Assembly (NCBI GenBank): GCA_021272315.1
Contig: JAJSLI010000071.1
Location: 1-33,309 of the forward strand
DNA from: Methylacidiphilales bacterium
Lineage (GTDB): Bacteria; Verrucomicrobiota; Verrucomicrobiia; Methylacidiphilales; UBA1321
Direction of reading: 5' to 3'
DNA length: 33,309 bases
In this document: piece after piece, positions 7,284 through 14,534 of the stretch
Layout of the letters: the number at the start of each line of letters is the position of its first letter
Position numbering within the stretch: the stretch's first letter is position 1
Position numbers and translations under genes: made by a program
The notes under the pieces: model-generated
Database searches by the model: none
What the model was told of the DNA's origin: nothing
What the model saw: only the letters and a program-made list of their open reading frames with translations

Positions 7284-9347
7284 ATGACTACGGCTTCGTT
7301 GAGCGCCTTCCTGCCACGGCTGGCTTTCCCGCTGCCGACGTGGGACATGATCGCCTTCGCCCTGCGCACCTGGTTCGCCTCGATGCTCGCCCTTTACCTG
7401 GCCTTTGCCCTGCAACTGGAATCGCCCTACTGGGCCTTGTTGACCGTCTGGATCGTGGCCCAACCCACGCCCGGCATGTTGCTCTCGAAAAGTATCTACC
7501 TCGTTGTCGGCACCATCGCTGGCTCGGTCTTCGGCGTCATGCTCATCGCGCTTTTTGCGCAGACCCCCGAGCTGTTTGTCCTGGCCCTGGCCCTGCTCGT
7601 GGGGGGCTGCACGGTTGCGTCCAATACCCTCACCAATTTCCGGGCCTACGCCACCGTGCTGGCCGCCTATTCCTCCGGCCTGGTCGCCTCGGGCGCGATT
7701 AATACGCCGAACCAGGTCTTCTTCATCGCGATGGCGAGGACCTCCTGCATCCTCCTCGGCATCACTTGCGCCATTGTGGTCACTTCCATCTTTGCCCCGC
7801 ACCGCTCGGAAGACGTTGTTCGCAAAAAATTGGCGGCCATCCTCAAAGACGCGGCGCGCCGGGCGGTCTACTCGTGGAAGGGTCTTCCCGAGGTGCGGAG
7901 ACAAATCGGAAAAAAGCTCATCGACGACGCCATCTCCCTCAACACGCTGATCGAATTTGCCGCGGCGGAGTCCGGATCATTTCGCATCCAGGCCAATCGG
8001 GCCCGGAGCCTGCTGGCGCACCTCTTCAGCATGATTTCCGCGCGCCGCGCGCTTGACGCCCACCTGAGCCGCTGCGGCTGGCCCAGGCACAGCGGCCTCG
8101 AGGTCTTTCACGAGGTCGTCATCGATTTTCTTAACGACACGCCGGAAAAACTGGACCTCGGGCAACTCGATGAATTGATCGACGGCCTGCACGACGTGCG
8201 CCGGCAGCTCGGGCTTTTGCAGCCGGAGCGGGACACCGCCTCCTCCAGAGACCTCGTTTCGGAGCGACTCGTCATCGATCGCATGGACGATCTTTTGTCA
8301 CACCTCGCCGGGGCGCTGGAAGAATGGCGCGATATTCTGCTGGACCATCGGGGAAATGAGCCGGGATTGAATTTGAATTTTCACCGCGACCTCCGCGCCG
8401 CCTGGATCAACGGCCTGCGCGCCTTCCTCGCCGTGGGCGCGACCGGCGCCTTTTGGATCGCCAGCGCCTGGACGCACGGCCCGCTCGCCCTCGTCTTCGT
8501 CTCGGTTTTGATGAGCCTCTTTTCTTCGCAGCCCCATCCGGACCGGATTGGCTGGACTTTCTTCAGGTCCGGGCTGATCGCCGTCGGTTTGGGTTTGATC
8601 GTCAAATTTTTCCTCCTGCCCTTCAATCCGGAATTTGAGCTTTTGACCCTCACCCTGGGGCTCGTCCTCTTTCCCCTCGGCCTGGTCATGTCGAGCCCTT
8701 CAACCGCGGCTGCCGCCGGCGGCTTTTCTTTTGTCTTCGTGAACATGATCCGGCCGCTTAATCCGATGGTTTATGATTTAAACGACACCTTGAACACCGC
8801 GCTGGCCATCCTCTTGGGCGTCCTCTTCGGCACCCTCTCCTACATCCTGATTTTCCCGCCCAATCCGCAGGCCGCGCGGCGGTACGTCACCTATCGCATC
8901 CGCCGGGGCCTCGAGTTGATGGCCCGGCTCAACCCGATTCCGCCGGTCTGCGCCTGGGAAACCCGCATGTACGATCGCGTCAACCGTCTGCTCGATCCCG
9001 AAAACCCGTCAAGTACGCCGACCGCTGAATGGATGGAGGCGGGTCTCGGCGCGCTCACCCTCGGCAATGAAATCCTGCGCCTTCGCCACTGGTTGGCGGA
9101 CGAAACGCTTTCAGCTCAACTCGAGGAACCGGTGCAAAAGACCCTTGCCGCCTTTGGCCGGTTTTGTCATGACCCCCAGCACGCCGCCCGGGAAGTGAAA
9201 GACCGGATCGAACAGGTCGCCCCTCTCGACCCCGGGCGCGATCGGCCCGAGCGTTGTCTTTGGGCGCGCATCCTCGGCGCCCTGGTGGAAATCGATATCT
9301 ATCTGGACCATCATCCACGTCTCCTCAAGCTCATGAAAATCACTTGA
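7284..9347 (+). CDS. FUSC-family inner-membrane efflux protein (AaeB-like)
   Basis: 687 residues with the duplicated fusaric-acid-resistance layout: about six membrane helices (20-170), a cytoplasmic helical region (about 175-370) and a second membrane block (about 385-530). The last 150 residues are soluble. Conserved FUSC segments are SPYWALLTVWIVAQPTPGM and the matching second-half segment around FVNMIRPLNPMVYDLNDTLN. Proton-coupled export of aromatic carboxylic acids or related toxic compounds is known for AaeB; the substrate here is unknown. The following DUF1656 and HlyD-type genes complete the inner-membrane/periplasmic part of such a pump. The gaps after this gene are filled with repeats, which is unusual because these genes normally abut. 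Confidence 0.9.
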   Translation: MTTASLSAFLPRLAFPLPTWDMIAFALRTWFASMLALYLAFALQLESPYWALLTVWIVAQPTPGMLLSKSIYLVVGTIAGSVFGVMLIALFAQTPELFVLALALLVGGCTVASNTLTNFRAYATVLAAYSSGLVASGAINTPNQVFFIAMARTSCILLGITCAIVVTSIFAPHRSEDVVRKKLAAILKDAARRAVYSWKGLPEVRRQIGKKLIDDAISLNTLIEFAAAESGSFRIQANRARSLLAHLFSMISARRALDAHLSRCGWPRHSGLEVFHEVVIDFLNDTPEKLDLGQLDELIDGLHDVRRQLGLLQPERDTASSRDLVSERLVIDRMDDLLSHLAGALEEWRDILLDHRGNEPGLNLNFHRDLRAAWINGLRAFLAVGATGAFWIASAWTHGPLALVFVSVLMSLFSSQPHPDRIGWTFFRSGLIAVGLGLIVKFFLLPFNPEFELLTLTLGLVLFPLGLVMSSPSTAAAAGGFSFVFVNMIRPLNPMVYDLNDTLNTALAILLGVLFGTLSYILIFPPNPQAARRYVTYRIRRGLELMARLNPIPPVCAWETRMYDRVNRLLDPENPSSTPTAEWMEAGLGALTLGNEILRLRHWLADETLSAQLEEPVQKTLAAFGRFCHDPQHAAREVKDRIEQVAPLDPGRDRPERCLWARILGALVEIDIYLDHHPRLLKLMKIT

Positions 9348-9356
9348 GCATTTTAA

Positions 9357-9448
9357 TGTAGCGGCGGTCGGAGCCCGTCCTGAGCTTGCCGAAGGAACCG
9401 TCGCTGAATAAAAGGCTTAAAGTGCGACGGTCATAGACCGCCGCTACA
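9357..9448. repeat. Palindromic dispersed repeat (TGTAGCGGCGGTC type)
   Basis: The arms TGTAGCGGCGGTC (9357-9369) and GACCGCCGCTACA (9436-9448) are a perfect 13-bp inverted repeat. An inner pair ACCGTCGC/GCGACGGT (9397-9404 / 9424-9431) extends the cruciform. A CCTGAGCTTGCCGAAGGA segment inside resembles the repeats at 5395 and 9798. It begins 9 bases after the FUSC stop. Confidence 0.8.
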
Positions 9449-9463
9449 ACAAAAGCCGCATCA

Positions 9464-9494
9464 CCTCGTTCCCAAATTTCATTTGGGAACGAGG
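9464..9494. repeat. Perfect hairpin repeat CCTCGTTCCCAAAT
   Basis: The 14-bp arms CCTCGTTCCCAAAT (9464-9477) and ATTTGGGAACGAGG (9481-9494) are separated by TTC. It is a compact REP-like hairpin between the FUSC and DUF1656 genes. There is no U-run, so it is a poor intrinsic terminator; mRNA stabilisation or differential expression is possible. Confidence 0.8.
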
Positions 9495-9565
9495 GGGGAA
9501 TTGCTTGAGCGCGCGTCCGGAAATTGCTTTCCGCGCCGCCTGCGCCTACGTTCCTGACCAAGCTC

Positions 9566-9760
9566 ATGCTCAAGGAAATCAATCTCGACGGCATCTTCAT
9601 CGCGCCTTTTGCCGGCTATTTGATCGCCGCCCTGCTCATTTTTATTCCCGTGCGCCTCCTTTTCGATCGCTATGCCATCCAACGCTGGGTCTGGCATCGG
9701 CCCCTTTTTGACATATCCATTTTTGTTATTATTCTTTCGCTCATCGGCCTGATGTTTTAG
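9566..9760 (+). CDS. DUF1656 small inner-membrane protein (AaeX-like)
   Basis: 64 residues with two hydrophobic segments (about 8-30 and 44-63) separated by the basic loop RLLFDRYAIQRWVWHRPLFD. The VWHRPLFD motif and length match AaeX/DUF1656 proteins, which occur between FUSC and HlyD genes in aromatic-acid efflux operons. The start is taken at 9566 because the upstream extension to 9524 carries no family sequence. The ribosome binding site is weak. Its role in the pump is not well defined even in model organisms. Confidence 0.85.
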   Translation: MLKEINLDGIFIAPFAGYLIAALLIFIPVRLLFDRYAIQRWVWHRPLFDISIFVIILSLIGLMF

Positions 9761-9797
9761 GAAAAATTTGCCTTGTTGAAACCTCTGTTAAAAAGCC

Positions 9798-9894
9798 TGT
9801 CATCCTGAGCTTGTCGAAGGATCTCAAACTATTTCTTGATCGGACTTCTCTGGAACAAAATAATAAGAGATTCCTCGACAAGCTCGGAATGACA
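9798..9894. repeat. Dispersed palindromic repeat (GTCATCCTGAGCTTGTCGAAGGATCTC type)
   Basis: The left arm (9798-9825) and right arm (9867-9894) are imperfect inverted copies of each other. They belong to the same repeat family as 5395-5541. It lies wholly between the DUF1656 and HlyD genes. Confidence 0.8.
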
Positions 9895-9925
9895 AGGGTT
9901 CAACAAAGCAGAAAAGATTCAAATC

Positions 9926-10846
9926 ATGCGCCTGCCCACGCTTCCCCATTTGCGCGTCCCCTACCTGCCCGAACTCGGCGACGTGGCGCCGCGCCGGTAT
10001 TTGCTCACCGGCGCCGCCGTCCTCCTTGCGTTTTTGCTCGCCTGGGCGCTTTGGTGGCATTACCTCCGCTCGCCCTGGACGCGCGACGGCCGTGTGCGCG
10101 CCGAAGTGGTCAATATCGCCGCCGAAATTTCCGGCAAGGTGGTCGATTTGGATGTCGTCGACAATCAGACTGTGAAAAAGGGCGACATCCTTTTCGAAAT
10201 CGACCCGGTTGATTACCGCCTGGCCCTCACCCAGGCCGAGTCCAGCGTCCAAAGCCGCCAATATGACCAGCAGGTCGCGGAGGAAGACTCCGAACGGCGG
10301 CAAAAACTCGGCGCGCAGGCCGTCTCCGCCGAGGAGCGGAACACCTCGCTCAGCACCGCCCACGTGGCCGAGGCGGCGTATCAAGCCGCGCTCGCCGCAC
10401 GGGACCAGGCCAGGGTCAACCTCGACCGCACCATCATCCGCTCGCCCGTCAACGGCTACGTCACCAACCTCATCCTGCGCGTCGGCGATTACGCCACGCC
10501 CGGCCAGACTAAAATGACCCTCGTCGACAGCGATTCCTTTTGGGTCGCCGGCTACTTCGAGGAAACCAAGCTGCCGAACATCCACGTCGGCGATTACGCC
10601 CACGTGCGGCTCATGGGCTGGGGCCCCGAAATCGCCGGCCACGTCGAAAGTATCAGCCGCGCCATCGCCGACGACAACAGCGACCCCAATTACGAGGGCC
10701 TCGCCGACGTCAGCCCCATCTTCACCTGGGTCCGTTTGGCGCAACGCCTGCCCGTGCGCATCAAGATCGACCGCGTCCCGGACAACGTGACCCTGGCCGC
10801 CGGCCAGACCTGCACCATCGTCCTCGGTCCGGCAAGAAAACCCTGA
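9926..10846 (+). CDS. HlyD-family periplasmic adaptor (AaeA-like)
   Basis: 306 residues. An N-terminal membrane anchor (about 27-48) precedes the biotinyl-lipoyl half-motif (EISGKVVDLDVVDNQTVKKG), a coiled-coil hairpin (about 95-165), the second lipoyl half (IIRSPVNGYVTNLILRVGDY) and a beta-barrel (VAGYFEETKLPNIHVGD). This is the membrane-fusion subunit that links the FUSC transporter to an outer-membrane channel. No outer-membrane factor gene follows; a 10-codon frame with a strong ribosome binding site and repeat DNA take its place. The start at 9926 is the first ATG after the repeat. Confidence 0.92.
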   Translation: MRLPTLPHLRVPYLPELGDVAPRRYLLTGAAVLLAFLLAWALWWHYLRSPWTRDGRVRAEVVNIAAEISGKVVDLDVVDNQTVKKGDILFEIDPVDYRLALTQAESSVQSRQYDQQVAEEDSERRQKLGAQAVSAEERNTSLSTAHVAEAAYQAALAARDQARVNLDRTIIRSPVNGYVTNLILRVGDYATPGQTKMTLVDSDSFWVAGYFEETKLPNIHVGDYAHVRLMGWGPEIAGHVESISRAIADDNSDPNYEGLADVSPIFTWVRLAQRLPVRIKIDRVPDNVTLAAGQTCTIVLGPARKP

Positions 10847-10872
10847 GCGCATGCTGTGAAAAGGAGACGGAC

Positions 10873-10905
10873 ATGACGAAGCCGGTCGGTAAAGGTACAG
10901 CTTGA
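10873..10905 (+). CDS. Possible 10-residue leader or truncated frame after the efflux operon
   Basis: AAGGAG at 10861-10866 lies 6 bases before an ATG that opens a frame of only 10 residues (MTKPVGKGTA) before TGA. This Shine-Dalgarno is stronger than those of the FUSC, DUF1656 and HlyD genes before it. It may be the surviving start of a deleted gene, a regulatory micro-ORF, or chance. Confidence 0.25.
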   Translation: MTKPVGKGTA

Positions 10906-11240
10906 GACCTCCGCAAAGCTCGTTCTCTAAGCAATCCGTCATCCCGAGACAACCAAACCCTGCGGGCTTTTTGGGCGTGGGATGAACTGAATTTTGACGG
11001 AATTACGGAATTAACGGAATTTTTAACGGAAAACATGAAAACAGGAATAGGGTATTTCAATCGGTTCTGCCTGCCTTTCCCAATCCTGTTAATCTTGTTA
11101 ATCCTGTCCAAAATTCGGGAAACAGTTCAGTTGAGCGCCCAATCCATCCGGGAATTAACTTTTAAGGCCCTTTGCTTTTGCCCTGGCGATAAAAATTCAG
11201 TTTTCCGGAATTTTTTTAAAACCGAAACCAGCCTGTTGCG
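10906..11240. repeat. Repeat-rich intergenic region
   Basis: No gene is supported between 10906 and 11295. 10939-10985 is a degenerate palindrome (TCATCCC...GGGATGA) of the dispersed-repeat type. 10990-11030 is an AT-rich repeat built from GACGGAATTACGGAATTAACGG units that recurs inverted at 23050-23094. 11085-11110 has tandem TTAATCTTGTTAATCCTG units. Confidence 0.6.
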
Positions 11241-11256
11241 TCTTGAGATAAAATAA

Positions 11257-11268
11257 CCGTAATTACGG
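11257..11268. promoter_or_regulatory. 12-bp perfect palindrome upstream of the AhpD-receiver fusion
   Basis: CCGTAATTACGG lies 28 bases before the start codon, flanked by AT-rich sequence (AAAATAA...GTATTAT). Its size and symmetry suit a dimeric regulator. Which regulator binds it is unknown. Confidence 0.45.
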
Positions 11269-11277
11269 GTATTATCA

Positions 11278-11295
11278 GGGAAGGGATCGTTTCCC
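11278..11295 (+). promoter_or_regulatory. Small hairpin enclosing the ribosome binding site
   Basis: GGGAA (11278-11282) and TTCCC (11291-11295) pair around AGGGATCG and end directly at the ATG. Folding would cover the purine-rich GGAAGGG likely used for ribosome binding. The stem is short, so an effect is speculative. Confidence 0.3.
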
Positions 11296-12144
11296 ATGAA
11301 ACGCGGCGCCTCAAACAATCCAGGCATGAGTGGCAGAATGAGAGGGAATCTCGAAGCCGATGCATCCGAATGCGCGGTTGATTTCGAGCTCATTCTGGAA
11401 TGGGTCCGTCTGGTCGTCTGCCGTACCCGCCGCCATGCCGCCGGTTTCATGAAGCATCGCGAAAATTTGGCGGCCCGGGGCGAAACCGACTGGCGCTTGG
11501 GGGAGATCGACCACTGGCGCGAATCGCCCGTTTTTACGGAACGGGAAAAGGCCGCCCTCGCCCTGGGCGAGGCGATGGCATTGAGCCAGTCCAACATGCC
11601 TCCGCCGGCCGTCTTGAAGGCAGCCAAGCGCCTCCTTAACCGGGACGAAATGATCGCCCTTACGCTCGACGTCATGGCCGTCAACGATTGGATCAATGCC
11701 CATGTCCAGGCCCCGATTCACCTTTTGGTCGTCGAGGACAATCCCCACGACCGCGAGCTCCTGAAACGGCAGTTGAAAATGGCGAAAATGGAAGACCCCG
11801 TCATCTTTGCAACCGATGCCGAACAAGCCCTCTCCGTGCTCGACGAATTCCGAAGCGGAGCGCGCGACGGGGCGCTGGCCGTCCTCTTTCTCGACCTTCT
11901 GCTTCCGGGCATGAACGGCGTCGACCTCCTGCGCCAAATCCGCGCCATGCCGGACTTCGAGGCGCTTCCGGTCATTGTCATGACCACTTCCGGCGATCCC
12001 GAGCATCTGAAAGAATGCGAAAGCCTCAACGTCGTCAGTTACGTCGAAAAGCCGGTCACGGCCGGTTCATTTACCAAGGCCGTCGCCGGCATTTTTGACC
12101 CGATGCCGGGAAGCAAGACCCTCGCGGGTGGCGGCGCCGATTGA
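11296..12144 (+). CDS. AhpD/carboxymuconolactone-decarboxylase-like domain fused to CheY-like receiver
   Basis: 282 residues in two parts. Residues about 10-137 match the AhpD-like helical fold: EWVRLVV, MKHRENLAARGETDWRL and WRESPVFTEREKAALAL line up with the family core. Aligning that core puts H47 and G50 where the redox cysteines of CxxC belong, while the following conserved histidine is kept (H54), so peroxidase activity is not expected. Residues 141-268 are a complete receiver: acidic pair E147-D148, phospho-acceptor D200 (LFLDLLLPGMNG), T230 and K252. No output domain follows, as in Rcp1-like single-domain regulators. A degenerate AhpD domain acting as input or docking module for a phosphorelay is inference. 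The frame is continuous, with no sign of a frameshift. No histidine kinase is nearby. Confidence 0.85.
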   Translation: MKRGASNNPGMSGRMRGNLEADASECAVDFELILEWVRLVVCRTRRHAAGFMKHRENLAARGETDWRLGEIDHWRESPVFTEREKAALALGEAMALSQSNMPPPAVLKAAKRLLNRDEMIALTLDVMAVNDWINAHVQAPIHLLVVEDNPHDRELLKRQLKMAKMEDPVIFATDAEQALSVLDEFRSGARDGALAVLFLDLLLPGMNGVDLLRQIRAMPDFEALPVIVMTTSGDPEHLKECESLNVVSYVEKPVTAGSFTKAVAGIFDPMPGSKTLAGGGAD

Positions 12145-12157
12145 GCGCAGGAAAACG

Positions 12158-12211
12158 GCGCCCGGCCTGATTTCGATCAGGAATTGCGCCAAGGCGCCTG
12201 TCCCTTTTTCA
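12158..12211 (+). repeat. Dispersed structured repeat, copy 2
   Basis: The CCTGATTTCGATCAGG hairpin is followed by AATTGCGCCAAGGCGCCTG and CCCTTTTTCA. It is the counterpart of 7124-7178 in the same orientation, and each copy lies just after a stop codon and before the next gene. Confidence 0.5.
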
Positions 12212-12318
12212 TGCTGACGGTGGTTATCCGTCCGTCAGCTCGGTATCAATACTCGGGCTTGACCCTTTCCGAATTTAGCTTCTCATGTTGCTTTCGGCAG
12301 GTTAATTTTATCGACAAC

Positions 12319-13539
12319 ATGTTCCGAAGCAGCCAGATTGTGAAGCATTCGGAAACCGACGGTCTCAACCGTAAATCTACGCTTGAGCACGACGCGGGCA
12401 TAAAACCGTCCGTCATCGACCTTTTCGCGGGAGTCGGCGGTTTGAGCCTCGGCGCGGCCCGCGCCGGTTTCACTGTCGCGTTGGCAGTCGAACGCGACAA
12501 ACACGCATTGGTTGCGCATAAAAAAAATTTCCCCAAGGTCAAACATTCGGCCGCGGACATTCGCAGGCTTACCGGTGTAAAATTGTTGCAAGAGGCAGGA
12601 ATGGAGGCCGGGGAACTCGACGGACTTATCGGCGGGCCGCCGTGCCAGGGTTTCAGCACTATCGGCCATCGTCGCGCAGCCGATTCCCGGAACAACCTCT
12701 TTCGGAAATTTTTTGCCTTGGTTGCAGAGTGCCGACCTAAATTTTTCGTCGCAGAAAATGTTTTGGGCATTCTCGCCGAACAATACGCCAAGATTCGCAA
12801 GGGGGCTTTCGACTTGGTGTCTGGCGATTATGTGCTGCTCGATCCAATACAGTTCAAGGCGAGCGACTTCGGAGCCGCGACCAGCCGCGCACGCGTCTTC
12901 TTTATTGGCTTTCGAAAAGACTTGGCCGTTCATATTTCCAAATCCGATTTTGAAGCTTACAAGGTTAAGACTCCGACAACCGTGGCGAAAGCCTTGCACG
13001 GCCTGCCGCAGCGTATTTTTTCAAAATGGTTGACCGAAGAACAAGGGTGGCGGTGGCTCGTTGGGCCACTTCCCCCGGGCGAATTCGCGGAACACATCGT
13101 TAACGGTATTCCCCAAGACATTGGCGATCCGGAAGCAATTCGACGCTTAAATGAAGAAAGTTCGGTATCGGGCTGTCTCGGCACACGCCACACGCCAAAA
13201 GTTGCAGCCCGGTATGATCGGCTTAAACCCGGCCAAAAAGATGAAATTTCCAAGACCGTGCGCCTCAAGCCGGACGGCTTTTGCCCGACGTTACGCGCCG
13301 GTACTGCCGCTGACAAAGGAAGCTATCAAGCCGTACGACCAGTCCATCCGACCGCCGCGCGCGTGATTACCCCGCGTGAAGCGGCGCGCTTGCAGGGTTT
13401 TCCCGATTGGTTTCAATTCGCGCCGTCCAAATGGCATAGCTTCCGTCAAATTGGAAATAGCGTTAGCCCATTTGTAGCCGAAGTTGTTTTAAACGTCATG
13501 CTGCGCAAACTTTTTGTTTGTTCAACGACGAAAAAATAA
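12319..13539 (+). CDS. C5-cytosine DNA methyltransferase (Dcm/M.HpaII-like)
   Basis: 406 residues from ATG 12319; the frame is open upstream to a TTG at 12184, but the family core begins only at residue 30. Motif I is SVIDLFAGVGGLSLG (31-45), the catalytic loop is GGPPCQGFS with C109, motif VI is ENV (146-148), motif VIII is degenerate (TSRARVFFIG, without the usual Q), and motifs IX-X are ARLQGFPDWF and RQIGNSVSP. The target-recognition region is about 215-345. It methylates cytosine at C5 in a specific DNA sequence that cannot be read from the protein. It opens a defence-type island with a GHKL ATPase and a Vsr nuclease, so host-DNA marking is the expected role. Confidence 0.93.
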   Translation: MFRSSQIVKHSETDGLNRKSTLEHDAGIKPSVIDLFAGVGGLSLGAARAGFTVALAVERDKHALVAHKKNFPKVKHSAADIRRLTGVKLLQEAGMEAGELDGLIGGPPCQGFSTIGHRRAADSRNNLFRKFFALVAECRPKFFVAENVLGILAEQYAKIRKGAFDLVSGDYVLLDPIQFKASDFGAATSRARVFFIGFRKDLAVHISKSDFEAYKVKTPTTVAKALHGLPQRIFSKWLTEEQGWRWLVGPLPPGEFAEHIVNGIPQDIGDPEAIRRLNEESSVSGCLGTRHTPKVAARYDRLKPGQKDEISKTVRLKPDGFCPTLRAGTAADKGSYQAVRPVHPTAARVITPREAARLQGFPDWFQFAPSKWHSFRQIGNSVSPFVAEVVLNVMLRKLFVCSTTKK

Positions 13540-13580
13540 TCGCTTCAAAAAATTGGACAAGTACCGCTGCCTTTTTTTTC

Positions 13581-14534
13581 TTATAACGTGACGCGAAGAA
13601 ACTGTGGTACGTGTCTGTAGAACTGAATATAGTTTTTCATAATGTTGACCGAATCCATATATTTTTCTACAAGTTGAAGTTTTAATTTTTTAACAATTTT
13701 TGTTGCAGAAGCATTCGGCAACAACTGATCTACCGCCAATTTTTCACGTAAACTCAAAGACGGAATAGCTATTCGCTGCGGTTTGTCCCAATTCAAATTA
13801 GCAAAAGGCCACTTCTTTAATTTATTTTCGATTTGTTTAATTTTGGCACTCGGACCGACTATCATCGTAACGGTCAAAATGGGCGTCCCATCGTTATATT
13901 GATAGGATGCCAAAGTCCGAACCATCCGTTTTGCTGTGTCGGGAACTGCGGCTGCAACTGCTGCATGTAAAATCTTATAGAGCGTGTCGCATATTGAGTC
14001 ATCGTTGATGTCACCGGCCGTAAAGTTGCCGTAATCACCGAACATTTTCGTAACTTTTATAGCTCTTTCTGGAAGTGGGTCTTCTGGGTTGCCTTGCAAC
14101 CAATCGGTTTTCCCTGATAGTGTGACTTTGAAAATGCCCATCTGTGGAAATTTTTGAAGAAGCTCGCACGATTCAGAAATTTGCGACTTCCAGTCCGGCC
14201 GCTCGTAATCGAACCACACAATCAACGGTTTGCGATCCGTTTGATATTTTTCGACAAAATCGGATGTCGAATCCAAAGTCAGAACGATTTGGGAATGCGG
14301 TCGGTTTATGCGTTGGCGACTACGCACATGTTCTTTTATTTCAAGACTAACCATATCCCTATTTCCAAAAGCTCCGTGAATTAATGAAAAGTCTTCGAGG
14401 TATGGACCGCCTAAGCTCACATATTTGCATTTTCCTACTGGAATATTCCCGTTTAGCTTGCGAAGTAGTTCTAAAAACAAGACGCGTTCGACAGTCTTAT
14501 TCGTGCGAAGATGATAGGCCGGAGATAATTTCAT
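13581..14534 (-). CDS. Putative Rossmann-fold methyltransferase of the defence island
   Basis: 317 residues, not assigned with certainty. The layout KYVSLGGPYLEDFSLIHGAFG (start of a Rossmann-like sheet), MVSLEI (acidic end of strand 2) and PLIVWFDYERPDW (strand 4 with D and E) resembles the putative O-methyltransferase family Pfam calls Methyltransf_35, as I recall it. The C-terminal 100 residues are basic and helical. Its ATG overlaps the stop of the GHKL ATPase gene (ATGA at 14531-14534), so the two are translationally coupled and likely form a complex. The coding sequence is markedly AT-richer than the flanking genes, a sign of horizontal acquisition. It may modify DNA or protein, or bind nucleotides without catalysis. 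Confidence 0.7.
   Translation of the reverse strand: MKLSPAYHLRTNKTVERVLFLELLRKLNGNIPVGKCKYVSLGGPYLEDFSLIHGAFGNRDMVSLEIKEHVRSRQRINRPHSQIVLTLDSTSDFVEKYQTDRKPLIVWFDYERPDWKSQISESCELLQKFPQMGIFKVTLSGKTDWLQGNPEDPLPERAIKVTKMFGDYGNFTAGDINDDSICDTLYKILHAAVAAAVPDTAKRMVRTLASYQYNDGTPILTVTMIVGPSAKIKQIENKLKKWPFANLNWDKPQRIAIPSLSLREKLAVDQLLPNASATKIVKKLKLQLVEKYMDSVNIMKNYIQFYRHVPQFLRVTL

Noticed and set aside
9357..9894. Possible CRISPR array in the palindromic intergenic DNA
   Set aside because: The palindromes differ from each other and are not regularly spaced copies of one repeat; no cas genes.
9824..10942. 372-codon minus-strand frame over the HlyD gene
   Set aside because: Complement of a well-recognised adaptor; product lacks any domain and runs through a repeat.
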